From Lindgomyces ingoldianus (taxonomy: Eukaryota; Ascomycota; Dothideomycetes; Pleosporales; Lindgomycetaceae): DNA of 64,000 bases. Below are positions 35,178 to 48,370 of this stretch, one piece after another; the stretch's first letter is position 1, and every line of letters starts with the position of its first letter. The position numbers and the translations under genes are program-made. A model generated the notes under the pieces. The model was not told where the DNA came from. It saw only the letters and a list, made by a program, of their open reading frames with translations, and made no database searches. The DNA lies in assembly GCF_010093535.1 (NCBI RefSeq), contig NW_022985203.1, positions 553,915 to 617,914 on the forward strand. Reading direction: 5' to 3'.

Positions 35178-38100
35178 TCTTATAATAAGAAAAATAAGTG
35201 TGTATAATAAAAAAAAATAAAAAAAATAAGCTTTATATAAAAGTGTTATTAGTCTAGTTAGTCTAAAGCATCTTTGCGCACAAGATCTAGCTAGTCTACA
35301 GATGCTTCTATCTAGACAGAGAGGTAGTTAGTTAAGACTAATAATTAAAAAGCCTAATTTAGTGTTTTTATATATATATATATATTTACTAAGTTATTTT
35401 TACTATTAATTTACTTAATTTTAGTAATTTCCCTTTTCTTATATAATTTATAGAGTAATATAATGTTAATTATAAGTACTTTTTACTAGTAGTGCTTAGC
35501 TTAATAAAGTAATTATATAAAGACCTTAAATTTATATAAATTACTACTAAAATTAGTAGTAGTTTAAGTGTTTATATAATATACTATAAAGTTATACTAA
35601 AGGTAATTACATTAGTTATTAAACTTTTTAATTATTTTATATAGTTTACTAGTAAGAACACTTCTAGTTACTTTTTTACACTTAGTAGAATTTTAGTGTA
35701 CAATGTTACTTAGTATTTTAAAGTAGTTACTTTACTTTATATAGTTTTTATTACTTAATATAATTAAAAATTCTAGCTATAAGCTAAAGTTTTTATTATT
35801 AGTAAATAATTTATTTATAAAGATAAGCAGCTTTACATAATTAAGGTATAATAGTAAGAAAGTAAGACTACACTTACTATTATCTATCTGCTATTAAATT
35901 TATGCATTAAGTGTGTTAATGTTATTATGTAAAAGGTCTATAGTTTATGCAGTAATAGATAGGTTAAATGCTACCTCTAGTTAATATATAAATGTAATGT
36001 ATACTTTTTTTGCATATTACTTAATATATTATTATGCAGCATTTTTGTTTTTTAGGTTAATTATATCAAAGTAGCTTACTTATTTTTTCTAAGTAAAAAC
36101 TACTATATTATGTGTAAGTTTAATTTTTCTACTATTAAACTTAATAAGCTGCTTCTTTACTAAAATAGTTTTACTTTTTATATAAAACTTTACTTTTTAT
36201 AGTTTTTTTTTTCTTTTTATATAAAAATTTTTATTATAATGCTTAAAGTGTTGTCTATCTGTAAGCTAGTAATACTAAAAGTGTGCTCTCCTTTATTAGT
36301 AATTAAGAGGTAAAGGTTATATAAAAAAATGTGTATACATAGCTTTTTTTTATAGTAGTTATAGTATGTCTTAAACTAATATAGTCCTAATTTAGCAGCT
36401 TTATATAAGGGTTATATAACTTAGAGTATTATATTTAGTAGAAAGCTCTAGCGCATCTCTTTTAGTAGCTTTGTGTACAGCGTGCGCATAAGCTTATTTA
36501 TTAATTAAATATATGCTTATATAATATTACATAGTTTAAAATGCATTTTATACATAGCTCTTAGGCTTACTTTTATAGCTAGAAGTAGTCTCTAGCTTAT
36601 TCTTTAAATAGTTAGTAACTAAGTAAGAATTTCTTTTTTTTCTTTATCTAAGTAGCTAGCAAACACTAGGCAGGATTTCTTATATAGTTAAGTTGTTTTA
36701 CCTTTTACTTTTTATATAAAGTAAAAGTTAAAAATCTAACTTTTATGCTTTATTAAGTTATACACTATAACTTTAAAAGTGCTATTAGTAATTAAAGTGT
36801 CTATCTTTATATAGTTTAATTTCTTAAATAGTTTTTTAAGTATAGTAATTACACTATCTATATAAAGCTTAATAGATAAGGCCTAATTATTTTTTTTCTT
36901 TTAAGTTAAGAATACTTAGTCTAGACTTTATGCAAGTTTTCTTTACTTTTTACTTCTTTTAGTATCTATATCTTCCTTTTACACTAGTGCAGCATTGCTA
37001 TTCTAAGGGGCTTAGTCTATAGTAGGCTTTAGTTCTACCTTTATAATATTTTTATAAAGCTGTTTTTTTTTCTTTTTTTTAAAAAATCTTTTTATATAGA
37101 GATTAGTTTATCTAGGTTATCTATTATAAGTAAGTTGTCTTTTTTTCTTTCTTTATAGTATAGTTTAACCTATGTATATTAGAGCTTTAGTAGGCTATTT
37201 TTTTTAATAATAATATTTTTTTTAATACTTTTAATCTTATATAGGCTAGTCTAGCCTTTTTTCTCCCTCTATGCTATAATCTCTAAGCTAAGGGGGAAGT
37301 TAAGTACTTTATATATTATAAAGCTATTATAAGTGTTAATTATATAATTAATATTTACTTTTACATAGTCTTTTTAAAGTATCTTTATTACTTTTTATAT
37401 AGCACTTACTTATGTAATAATGTCTAGTAATAGTAAAAAGTCTAGGTTAATTCTTAGGTATGCCCTAAAGACTAGCAGTGTAGGTACTAAACTGTGCAGG
37501 CTAGCTATGTTGTTTAGAGCCTTAACTACTATCTACAGGATAGCCTTATTATCTATATAGTTATCTAGCTTAGTCTTTAGAATGTTAAACACTTATTAAA
37601 AAGGTGTGTGTGTGTGCTTAACTTTTCTAACTACTTAATATGCTTTTATAGGCATCTGCTTATATATAGCTCTTATAATCTTTACATAAGCTTAAAAATC
37701 CTTTAAAGTAAAGTTTATACTAGAGTTATACATAATATAGTCTAGAGGTTCTTAACAAGTGTTAATCTAGCATTTACACAGTGCATCCTAGCCTCCTAGG
37801 TATCTTATGTAAACATAAATTTTAGAAATGTAGCAGCCTAAAATAATGTGTCTATATTAATAACATGTAAGACATTTTTATTATTAATTTATATAACATT
37901 AATAATAACTTTATAGTTAAAGTAAGTGTTATTTTTAATTATAAACTTAAATCTTTATAAAGCCTAGTTATATAATTAGTAAAGGTAGCAAAACTTTTTA
38001 ATCTCTTCTAGCACTACAGCATTAACATTATAGCTAGCGCTAGTTAGCATCTTCTAGAGTCTCTCTATGCAGGGGTGTCTAAATTAGTAGTAGAGGCAGT

Positions 38101-38964
38101 AAAGTTCTAATTTAGTAAAAAAAGACATAAATTCTTCTTTACTAATATTAAAAAAAAAGTGTCTTTATTTTTATATAATAAAGACAGTAGTTTTATCTTT
38201 ACATATAATAACATTTAAAATATTATTAAAGTATGCCCTAAGTTAGTTAGCATCTACTAGTAATAGTAGAAATAGTGTTCAAGTCTCTAAAATATAGTAT
38301 GTAAGTAAACTAATTAAGTTCTAGATTTATATAGTACTAATTAATTCTTTTAGTGTCTAGCCTTTAAAGCTAATATTTAGTTAGCTAAGTATTTAATTAA
38401 TTTTTATATATAAGTTTTTTTATATGTACGCCTTAAGTTAAAACTTACTAATAGTAGAAATCTTTACTACGCCTATGTTTTATAGTTTGCCTTAGTATAC
38501 TATATAGTATTAGTTATTAAAGATAAACTGCTTAGTATACTTCTTAGGTTTAATGCTGTAGATGTCCTTTTCTGTTACATAGTGTAGATAGGCAGTAAAG
38601 GTAAAGTAGTTAACAGCTTTTTTAGTATTCTTACTCTTTTATTTTATTTTTTTTACATTATGTAAATTATTTTTTTTCTTAAGGTAACTTTTAAAGTCTT
38701 AGATGTATAAAGTAATAGCTTTACATAATAAAGTCTTATTATAAATTTTTTTATATAAGGCAATGTACTAGTTCTTTACTTATGTATAGTTATTATAAAA
38801 GTAGTTTAATAACTAACATTTTTTTATAGCAGACAAAGCACTTCTTTATCTACATATAGTTATCTCTAGATTATAGCCTAAACCTAGATATAAATCTTCT
38901 ATGTTGTTGTTTTTTATGTAAAGAAAAGCTTTTTTCTTGTTGTGTAAACTCTTATTATGTAGAG

Positions 38965-39244
38965 TGTTGAATAGGCTCTGACAGCTAGCTGCTTGTAGTA
39001 TAAGCACTTAAGTAGCAAGAGTAAGAGTGGTGTACAGTGTGCACAGCGTACAAGGTAGGTAAAGTAAGAGTAACATGTTTCTAGTTCTATTACTCTTATC
39101 TTTCCTTTGTACAGAGGAAAAGGGGGATATCTAGATGTTTACGCACAAAGGTTTACGCATAAGCATTATATAACATAGATACATAGTTCTGCTTGTGCGT
39201 AATTACTTATATCTAGATTATAACACTGCTGCTATGTATAGACA
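38965..39244 (-). repeat. H2 3' LTR (left copy)
   Basis: 280 bp. The outer left end is clean (tgttgaataggctctgacag), the inner right end mutated (taattacttatatctagatt). Confidence 0.93.
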
Positions 39245-40230
39245 CTAGCAACTTTTTTATTTATTTAAAAAGTTACTTTTTATATGTGTTACTTTTTTTT
39301 ATCTATGTAAGTCTATCTAATTATATTTTGCCTTTACTTTACTTTATTTATTAAAACTTACCTTAGTAATGCTGTGTGTTAGAATAGGCTAGTTATACTA
39401 TGTAAATAGCTTTTTTTTTCTTTATCCTTTGCTTTCTAAGCTTTGCTGTATAATCCCCTAGCTCTTTTCTCTTTTTATATAGTGCTAGCAGTAACAGATC
39501 CTTATAATAAAAAAGATAAGTGCGTATAATATAAAAAAAAATAAATAAAAATAAAAAAAATAGGCTTTATATAAAGGTGTTATTAGTCTAGTTAGTCTAA
39601 GGCATCTTTACGCACAGAATCTAGCTAGTCTACAGATGCTTCTATCTAGACAGAGAGGTAGTTAGTTAAAACTAATAATTAAAAAGCCTAGTTTAGTGTT
39701 TTCTTTATATATATATTTACTAAGTTATTTTTACTATTAATTTACTTTATTTTAGTAATTTCCCTTTTCTTATATAATTTATAAAGTAATATAATGTTAA
39801 TTATAAGTTACTTTTTACTAGTAGTGCCTAGCTTAATAAGGTAATTATATAGAAACCTTAAATTTATATAGATTACTACTAAAATTAGTAGTAGTTTAAG
39901 CATTTATATAATTTACTATAAAGTTGTACTAAAGGTAATTACATTATTAAACTTTTTAACTATTCTATATAGTTTACTAGTAAAAACACTTCTAGTTACT
40001 CTTTTACACTTAGTAGAATTTTAGTGTATAATGTTGCCTAGTATTTTAAAGTAGTTGCTTTACTTTATATAGTTTTTATTACTTAATATAATTAAAAATT
40101 CTAGCTATAAGCTAAAGTTCTTATTATTAGTAAATAATTTATTTATAAAAATAAACAGCTTTACATAATTAAGCTATAATAGTAGAAAGGTAAGACTACG
40201 CTTACTATTATCTATCTGCTATTAGATTTA
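39245..40230 (-). pseudogene. H2 3' region and RNase H, first stretch
   Basis: Matches H1 34114-35890 without the H1-only segments. Minus-strand RNase H remnant at about 39700-40228, interrupted by I1 at TA 40229-40230. Confidence 0.72.
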
Positions 40231-42070
40231 ACATGGTCCACAAGCGAATGTTCAACACAAGCGAGTGTTCCGCCCCACCACCAAAACGCAGCCAACCTAC
40301 TACCAACCACAATGCATTAACAACCATACAATTAATCATCTTTAAAAGAGGCTAGAATTAACCTAGCTATTTAAGCTCTTAATAGAGACGCGTCTTTAAC
40401 TAAGAGGCGCGCTGCAGCACTCTATAATGTTAATTAAATAGCTCTCTGCTAACAACGCGCAGGGATAACTATGCAACGCAACTGTACAGCTAACAACAAG
40501 AAGCTTACAAAGCTAGAAGAGGAGGTAATTATTAAGCATATACTTAATCTAGATTCCTAAGGATTTGCGCCTACTCTAGGTGCTGTACAAGAGATGGCCA
40601 ACAAGCTTCTTACTAAGCGCAGCGCTCCACCAGCAGGTATCAACTGGCTATCTAACTTTGTTGCGCGTACGCTAGCAGTTAAAACCTACCTTAGCTAACT
40701 ATACAATTACTAACAAGTAAAATGCAAAGATTTAGTAATTATAAGCAAGTAGTTTAAGCTTATAAAGGCTACATAATTAAAGTACAGCATTATAAATTAA
40801 GACACGTATAATTTTAACAAGACAGGCTTTTAGATAGGGGTTATATTAAGCTAAATAGTTATTACAGGCACAGATAGACGTAATTAGCTAAAGGCTATAC
40901 AGCTAGGCAACTGTAAATAGGTGACAGTTATTGCAGGCATTAACGCAGATAGGTAGGCAATACCTCTATACATAATCTTTAAAGGCAAGCATCACCTATC
41001 TGCCTAGTATAAGGATAAGGATATACTAAAGGACTAGGCTATTAGTGTTAGCAACAACAGCTAGACAACTAATAAACATAAAATTGCATAGCTAGAGCAC
41101 TTTAATCTGCACATAAAAGATTGCTTAGTAAGCTTATAGCAGCTACTTATTTTTAATAGCTATAAGAGCTATTACTCTATTAAATTCCTAAAGCTCTGTA
41201 AGCAGAGGCGTATTATAGCGCTCTGTATGCCAGCACACGCGTCACATATTCTACAGCTGCTTAACGTTAGCTGCTTTTTGCTGTTAAAGCGCGCGTACAG
41301 TACTAAGATTAGCTAGTTAATCTGCTACTAGATTAACTATATTAACAAGCTAACTTTCTTACTAGCCTTTAAAGCAGCATTTAGTTGCTTAATTACAACA
41401 GATAATATCCGCGCAGGCTTTAGAGCTACAGGACTAGTCCTATTTGACCCAGAGCTGGTGCTCTTAAAGCTTAATATACAGCTACCTAATCAGCTAGCTA
41501 CTCCACCACTAAATACTGCCTAGGAGGCTTAAACACCTAGCAATCCTTATAAGGTTAAGGCTTAGTTAACTTTACTATATAATTAGATTTAAAGGCATTA
41601 GAATTTATCTTTTTTTGCTATGCTTAATCTAGCAAAGCAGCTAAGTAAGGGCGCTACTAAGATAGCTTATGTTGCTGTTCTATAGCATAATTAAGCAGCT
41701 GCCCTAGAGAGGGCCTGTAAGGCAGCTATAAAGCGCAAGCAGCGTAAAAAAAAGCAAATTTAGAAAGGAGAAACTGTAACAGGTTATTAGGGCTCTAAGT
41801 TAAGTACTTAGAAGCTTGCTAGTATAGCAGAAGGTAGCAAAATGCCTTAGGAGGAGTTAACTGCTAAAAGCAGCGCAGCGCGCGCACAGCGCTGCAAGCG
41901 CTGCAACAAGCCTAGGCATAACTCTTATACATACAAGGATATTAAATAATCCTATAGTAGTTTATTTTATATAGTATATTTTTGCGTTGTTAAATTAATA
42001 GTCTTTAAAGTTAAATTTAGTGGTGGGGCGGAACACTCGCTTGTGTTGAACATTCGCTTGTGGACCATGT
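40231..42070 (+). mobile_element. Fot1/pogo-like DNA transposon I1, 1,840 bp
   Basis: Inverted repeats of about 53 bp (acatggtccacaagcgaatg... and its complement at the right end), TA on both sides (40229-40230, 42071-42072). H1 has the empty site (attta then tgcatt near 35903). The transposase reads on the plus strand. RIP is light compared with the host. Confidence 0.93.
40370..41950 (+). pseudogene. Fot1/pogo-type transposase of I1, lightly mutated
   Basis: Long readable segments with scattered stops. The N-terminal helix-turn-helix (CENP-B/Tc5 type) at about 40490-40680 includes LTKLEEEVIIKHILNLDS, GAVQEMANKLLTKR and GINWLSNFVART. The DDE_1 catalytic domain follows: first motif YNFNKTGF at about 40808-40832 (Asp to Asn). 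Later segments are FKGKHHLSAWYKDKDILKD, CMPAHASHILQLLNVSCFLL at about 41229-41290, and GLVLFDPELVLLKLNIQLPN at about 41430-41490. A C-terminal CCHC-like knuckle CKRCNKPRHNSYTY at 41892-41933 has the last Cys changed to Tyr. Dead, but the best-preserved coding sequence of the window with I2. Confidence 0.85.
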
Positions 42071-42072
42071 TA

Positions 42073-42511
42073 TGCGTTAAGTGTGTTAATATTATTATGT
42101 AAAGAGTCTATAGTTTATATAGTAATAAAAAGGTTAAATACTGCCTCTAGTTAACACATAGATATAATGTATACCCTTTTTACACATTACTTAATATATT
42201 ATTATGCAGCATTCTTATTCTCTAAGTTAATTATATAAAGGTAGCTTACTTATCTCTTCTAAGTAAAAACTACTATGTTATACATAAGTTTAATCCTTTT
42301 ACTATTAAACTTAATAAGCTGCTTTTTTACTAGAATAGTTTTACTTTTTATATAAAACTTTACTTTTTATAGTTTTTTTTCTTCTCTTTACATAAAATTC
42401 TTTATTATAATGGTTAAAGTGTTATTTATTTATAGGCTAGTAATACTAAAAGTGTGCTTTTCTTTATTAGTAATTAAGAGGTAGAAGTTATATAAAAAGA
42501 TATACATATAT
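42073..42511 (-). pseudogene. H2 RNase H and reverse transcriptase stretch between I1 and G2
   Basis: Aligns with H1 35905-36337; minus-strand coding remnant with stops. Ends at the G2 target tatat (42507-42511). Confidence 0.72.
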
Positions 42512-42745
42512 TGTCCGAACAGGAGTATTTGGATATGCGGTTGGGCGTCACGTGACATAGTCTTGTGTTACGGTCGTACGCACAAACAGATAAATATCCC
42601 TTTCCTTCGCACAGACATAGAATAAGAAGAATCAACACCAGTTACCCGCAACCCCCCCCCCGCGCGATGTGTACACCGTGCAAACCTCTTTGCTTCGCAC
42701 GTACTTGTTAACTTAATTGCTAGCTAGCATAGAGCCTATTTAACA
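42512..42745 (+). repeat. G2 5' LTR
   Basis: 234 bp. Outer left end clean (ggatatgcggttgggcgtca), carrying the C10 run then gcgcgatg. The primer-binding region ctaattagtagttt follows. Confidence 0.93.
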
Positions 42746-45700
42746 CTAATTAGTAGTTTAAATACTGTAAGACAGGAAGCTCTTCTTGTACCTTTCTGTT
42801 TAGAGGATTGCGTATAAGAGAAATCCTTTTCCTTACTAATTTAACTATAAATTAGCAAGAGTAAAAACAGAGTCTAATTTACATGCAAGTAGCTATATAT
42901 CTTTGTTTAGTTACCTAACTAAGAGCAGAAAACCTGTCTGTACAATACTGTTTAGAGGTACTATATAAATAGTAGTGCTTGTTTAACGCTAGGAGGTCTG
43001 TTTTATCTTTTCACACAAGGCTGTTTAGAGGCAGCGTACGACAAGAAGTAAGACAGCGCGCGACAACGCATAACTAACTACTATAAAGCAACAAGCAACG
43101 CTAGCTCTATCTATGACTAGCTAGCATAACATATTAACATACAACTAATACATACCTCTTATAGGCATCTTAGCAAAGACCCTAGTAAAGTAGATAAACA
43201 TTAAAGATTAAGTAAATAAAATTAAACTATTAAATAACACACTTAAGAATAAGCTTAATTTATACGCAGCTAACTTAATTATAAAACTCTACATGTTAAG
43301 TGTAATAGACATACAAACTTTTAAGAACTTCTAAGATAACTTTATAAAGTAAAAGCTTATACACTTTAAAGATCTTAGCTAATTATTTTTATAAAAACTT
43401 ATTACTACTTTATAAAATAAAAGCATTAGCTTTAAAAAAAATAAAATAGAAGCTATTACGCTATATAAACTTATAAAGAAAGAACATGCTTTTACTGTCT
43501 TATTAGACTACTATACTAAACTATTACTACTAGCGCTAGTTCTAACGCCACAGAGAATATCTCTGTACAAATTACCTGCAGACCTAATACTTCCTCTGCA
43601 ATTAGTATAACCACCTTATAATAGCTTACTGCACAAGAGCATAACTAGCTAGCTACATATTCCTATAGCCATAGCTCTGCACAAGATTCCCTAAAGCTTG
43701 TACTCTCTGCATGTAATTTAATTACTGTATAATTTATACTAACTTCTATCTACATAAGATATTACAGTAGAGAACCTTGCACCTAAGAAGGTTATATAAT
43801 TCTAGAAGGCATAAAAAAAGAAAAACAACTACATAAAGCAACTATATAATATTCTAGCTAATAAGGCTATAGTATTTATTAAGCTTTGCTAACGCCTTGC
43901 TATTTATAAGGCTTTATATGCAAGCATTTTCTCTAATATTCTTAAAGGCTGCGCACACATGTTCTACCTTCACAATATTAGCCCTAGGAAGACGTAGAGG
44001 GTCCTGTACAAATAGCTTAGTAATTACTTTAATACTAATATAAATTATAACTAGTATTAGATAAATTAGACAATAATAAGCTTTACATAAATTAAGTAAA
44101 AAAACTTTATAAAAACTCTACATAAAGCTTTTAAAGCTATAATTAATAAACTTACTTTTACATAAAAAGCTCTTAGTCTATAATTCTAAAGTAAGATACT
44201 GCTTTACACTACTATTATATAAGCATGCTAAGGACAACTTAAGCTTAAATAAGCTATATTCTTAATTAAGCCTATGTGTAAGGCACTATATAGTGACCTC
44301 TGTTTAGCACTTTAGGTTATAATTAATTAGTAGAATAACATGTTCCTAAATAAACTAGAAGACATATACTACACTAATAAAAGATATAACTTATCTTATA
44401 CATGTAGTTTCTAACAACATAGAAGAAGTCTAAAGGGATTTAGATTACACTTTTTTATATAATTAAAGTAATGCTTTGTCTGCTATAAAAAAGAATGTTA
44501 GTTAATAAATTATCCTCCTATAGATTAGTCCTATGCAAAACACTAGTACATCTTCTTATATAAAGAATTCTATAATAAGACACTAACACATAAGGAGGTA
44601 AGCGCGTACATTTAGAAATTTAAAGGTAAACTAAAGCAGGAGAAAAAGAAGTTATATAATAACAACTTAAAGAAAGAGGAAAGTAAGAAGATTATTAACT
44701 ATCTTACTACTGCTGCATTTCTCTACTGTGCAACAGCAGAGGACATATACAGCCTAGAACCTAAAGGATACGCAGAACAGTTTATTCTTAAGGATTAATA
44801 TTGTACAGTATACTAAGGTAAACTATAGAATACTAGCGCTGTAAGGATTTCTACTGTAGGAAAGTTACAACTTAAAGCATACCTATAAGAATTCTTTTAT
44901 ATAAAAGTAGACTAGACACTAAACAAAAAGAGTATTAGCTTTAAAAGATAAAAATTAATAGAATTAATTAGTACTATATAAATTACTAATCTAGTTAGTA
45001 GTGTTACATATTACATACTAGATACACTAACACTCTTCTTACTATCTCTTGCTAACGCAGACTAGATAAATGCGTACTTTAACAACGTGCAGAATGTAAT
45101 TGTATAAAGTAATAGGATTAAAGTCCTAGTTGTACATAAATAAGGTTACCTATTTTTTAATGTATAAAAAGAGAAATTAATATCTTTTTTTATAAAACGC
45201 AAACTTTAATAACTACATAGAAGGTTTAGCTATCTCTGTACAGAACAGCTTCACATAATGCTTAAGAACGCTAGACACAACGCTAATCCCTCTGTACTTA
45301 AAAAGATTAAGAAGTTCTGCTACATATGTTAGCTGCATAACTTAGCACTATAAAAATTTAAGTTTATAATTAAAAATAATTTATACTTTAATTATAAGAT
45401 AGTAATTAATGTTGTATAAATTAGTAACTAAAATATACTACATGTAATTAACATAGATACATTATTCTAAGTAGCAACCTTCTTAAAATTAATGTCTGCA
45501 CAAGATACCTAGGACGCGCTCTGCAAGTGTTAGATTAACACGTATTAAGGCTTACTAGATTATATTATACATAACCTTAGTATAAACTTTGCATTAAAAG
45601 ACTTCTAGAATTACATAAAGATTATAGGGGCAACATGTTAACAAATGCTAGTAGAAGCCTATTAGGCTATAGGGAAGATTAAGCGCGCGCACGCACCACT

Positions 45701-48131
45701 GCAACGTGCGTATAACATCCTCTGTGCAGAACTAGACAACTGTATAGATAATAAGTTAGTGTTATAAATAGCTGTTAAAGCCCTAAATAATACAGCAAAA
45801 CTAAATAGTCTTATACCTATATTACTTATGTTTAGAACATACCTAAGAATTAACATAAACTCTACACTATCTTCTAACATTGCCACGTAAGCTAACACTG
45901 TATAAAAGGTAATAAAGATGCTTTAAAGTAAAAAAGTAAAAGTTAATGTTAATTATATAATTAACACCTAGAATAGCTTAACATTATATAAAGTCTTAAA
46001 TCTCCTACTTAGTTCTAAAGTAAAGATGTAGTAAAAGAAAAAGGGATAAACAAAACTGCACATAGTAAAAGAAATTAAGGCCTTAAATGTTATTATTAAG
46101 ATAGAGAACAGTCTAGTAAGGCTCTGCTGTACACAAGTTATGCTGTATTATTATATAAAAGATAAGGATAAACCTGCATAAGAACTGCTAGATCTAGACA
46201 AACTAGCCCTAGTACAAAGGGATCCTTTATAGGCACAAAAAAGAGGTTGCCTACATAAGCAACTAACTCTAACTAATAAACTGCACAAAACAGCCCCTTA
46301 AGTAGCATTAGATTTATTGTACAAACTAAGACTAGAACTACAACTAGTTAAAAAAGGCTGTAGGAGACTATATAAGAATCTTGTATAAGACACATTGTTT
46401 TTAACCTAGAAAGAAAAAAATAACTACACTCTAGTAATTAAGCTCTGTACAAATAGTGTAATTACAACACCTAGAAAACTATTTAAAAAATTAGACTATA
46501 CAGAAATAAAAAGTCTAATTACAGGCAGCATGTTTAAGGTACTTTTATATAATTTATTAATTTATAAGGGACAAATCTTTAATCTTTGTTTTATACATAA
46601 AGTTAAAGAGAAATTAACATAGCTATATAAAAAATTACAACTTATATTTATAAGATATTTTAATAAGGAGAAGAAGAAGATCCTTATATAGTCTCTTATA
46701 ATTTAGAAAATAAGTTAGAGGTTAATTCTAGCTATTAGCCTATTACTAATAGCTTTGTATAGTATGCACTATAAGCTACATAATATTACTTAAGCATATA
46801 TATAGTTAATAGATAAACTTACATAAACATTATTTACACAACTACTAAGAGAACTTTTAAAGAGCTTTCCTCTACGCGTAATATTTAGAGTTATATAACT
46901 ACTATATAGCGCAGCAGAATTTAGCTTATATTAGTTTAAAACATACTATAACTACTATAAGAATAAACTTTGTATAGAAACCTCTTTATACAATCTATGC
47001 CTATTAATTATGTATAAAGGCATAAAAATGTTTAGAGTTATAGGGCTGTAAATAAACAACACCTTTAGTATTATTACAACTAATTTTGCGCAATATAAAG
47101 AAGAAAAGCTGCAAAAGGCTAAGTTTTATATAAAACTTAAGATAATATTATTGCATAAACAGCTTATAAAATTTAATAAAAAAAAGATTTAGCTTATATA
47201 AAATAAAACTATAATTTTATTAACTTAGAAAGGACAAGCTAAGAACCTCTATACAGTAGACCTAAACACAGAGAACGCCACGCAGAAGTACATTAAACAG
47301 CGCGCACAAGGTGCCTATATCGCGTCTGTATGTTAACCTAAGGCAGCATTTAACCTGTCTACTGCTGCTTAAGTTGTGTTACTATTATATAATAATATTA
47401 AGGCATTAAACGTGTAAATCTAATAGCAAATTAACAACTAAGATTAAGGATTATTATACATACTACTTAATCTCTTTTATATAAAGTTGTTTATCTTTAC
47501 TAATAGATTATTTATAAATAATAAGAACCTAAGTTTATAGCTTAGCTTTCTTATTATTCTTAAAATAGAGCAGTGCACTAGGAACTTATATAATTTTAAA
47601 ATTACAGGCAATATTGTACACTAGAACTCCTTTAAGTGTAAACGTGTTACCTGCTCTGTACTAGCTAGTAAACTGTATAGAATAGTAGAAGGATTTAACT
47701 GCGCAATTACACTAAGCACAACAATTAACTAGATTATACATATGCTTAGAATACCTCCAATACCTATTGTACTATGCACAGATTTAAGATCTCTGTACAA
47801 ATGTCTTATAAAGCTTAGTATAATAAATAAGAAAAGGCTTATAATTAATATTATATTAATTTAAGAATTATATAAGAAGAGGGAGATTATAGAAATTAAG
47901 TAGATTAATAAGAAAAACAACCTAGCAGATGCCTATATAAAGAAGGCGCTAAACTCTACTCTTAAAAAACTAATTTTGCACAACTAACTAACTATTAGAG
48001 TTAAAGTGTTAGTTAATAGACTTAGGCCTGTATAAGACAATAAATAAGGCGCTATGCTATAAGGGCTTTAGTAGTAGAAGCAGGGCAAACTAGGCAAGGT
48101 CTGTATAAAGGAAAAAAGAAAAAGTTGCTAG
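42746..48131 (+). pseudogene. G2 copia-type gag-pol, RIP-inactivated
   Basis: Plus-strand reading. Gag-like at about 43000-44900; protease near 45050. Integrase at about 45600-46000 reads AIGKIKRAHAPLQRAYNIL and CAELDN. Reverse transcriptase lies at about 46430-47250, including YVFPLL-like variable parts, GGMFKVL-like and QIFNLCF sequence. The catalytic pair, IDDT in this family, is INNT at about 47050-47064. RNase H at about 47480-47740 includes SVLASKLYRIVEGFNCAIAL. The order integrase before reverse transcriptase defines copia. Stops at former Gln and Trp codons everywhere. Confidence 0.85.
48107..48124 (+). other. G2 polypurine tract
   Basis: aaaggaaaaaagaaaaag, followed by ttgctag and the 3' LTR. 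The same tract and ttgctag spacer occur in H on the minus strand, linking the two copia families. Confidence 0.8.
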
Positions 48132-48365
48132 TGTCTAAACAGGAGTATTTAGATATGCAGTTAGGCGTCACGTGACATAGTCTTGTGTTACGGTCGTACG
48201 CACAAACAGATAAATATCCCTTTCCTTTGCACAGACATAGAATAAGAAGAATCAACACTAGTTACCCGCAACCCCCCCCCCGCGCGATGTGTACACTGTG
48301 CAAACCTCTTTGCTTCGCACGTACTTGTTAACTTAATTGCTAGCTAGCATAGAGCCTATTTAACA
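48132..48365 (+). repeat. G2 3' LTR
   Basis: 234 bp. Inner left end mutated (ttagatatgcagttaggcg against ttggatatgcggttgggcg in the 5' LTR). Confidence 0.93.
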
Positions 48366-48370
48366 TATAT

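Larger units (their letters stand above)
34114..38964 (-). pseudogene. H1 pol and gag part, RIP-inactivated
   Basis: Minus-strand reading: RNase H near 35950-36060 aligns with the G reading around AAFNLS. Reverse transcriptase near 36440-36520 reads NKLMRTLYTKLLKEMR, aligning with the G2 piece at about 46810-46870. The gag-like part near 38460-38660 matches G 5320-5600 and 44700-44900. Copia order therefore holds right to left. Many stops. It contains about 0.8 kb near its left end that H2 lacks (about 34284-34444 and 34548-35177). Confidence 0.78.
42512..48365 (+). mobile_element. Complete Ty1/copia-like LTR retrotransposon G2, 5,854 bp
   Basis: 234-bp LTRs (42512-42745 and 48132-48365; TGTCCGAACAGG...TTTAACA), target duplication tatat (42507-42511, 48366-48370). 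No nested insertion. Purine tract at 48107-48124 before the 3' LTR. Plus strand, opposite to its host H2. The LTRs carry 23 bp (acgtacttgttaact and flank) that the G1 LTRs lack, so G1 and G2 are subfamilies. Confidence 0.95.

Noticed and set aside
45662..45898. Open stretch of 78 codons on the minus strand
   Set aside because: Antisense to the G2 integrase reading; G1 has no matching open frame.
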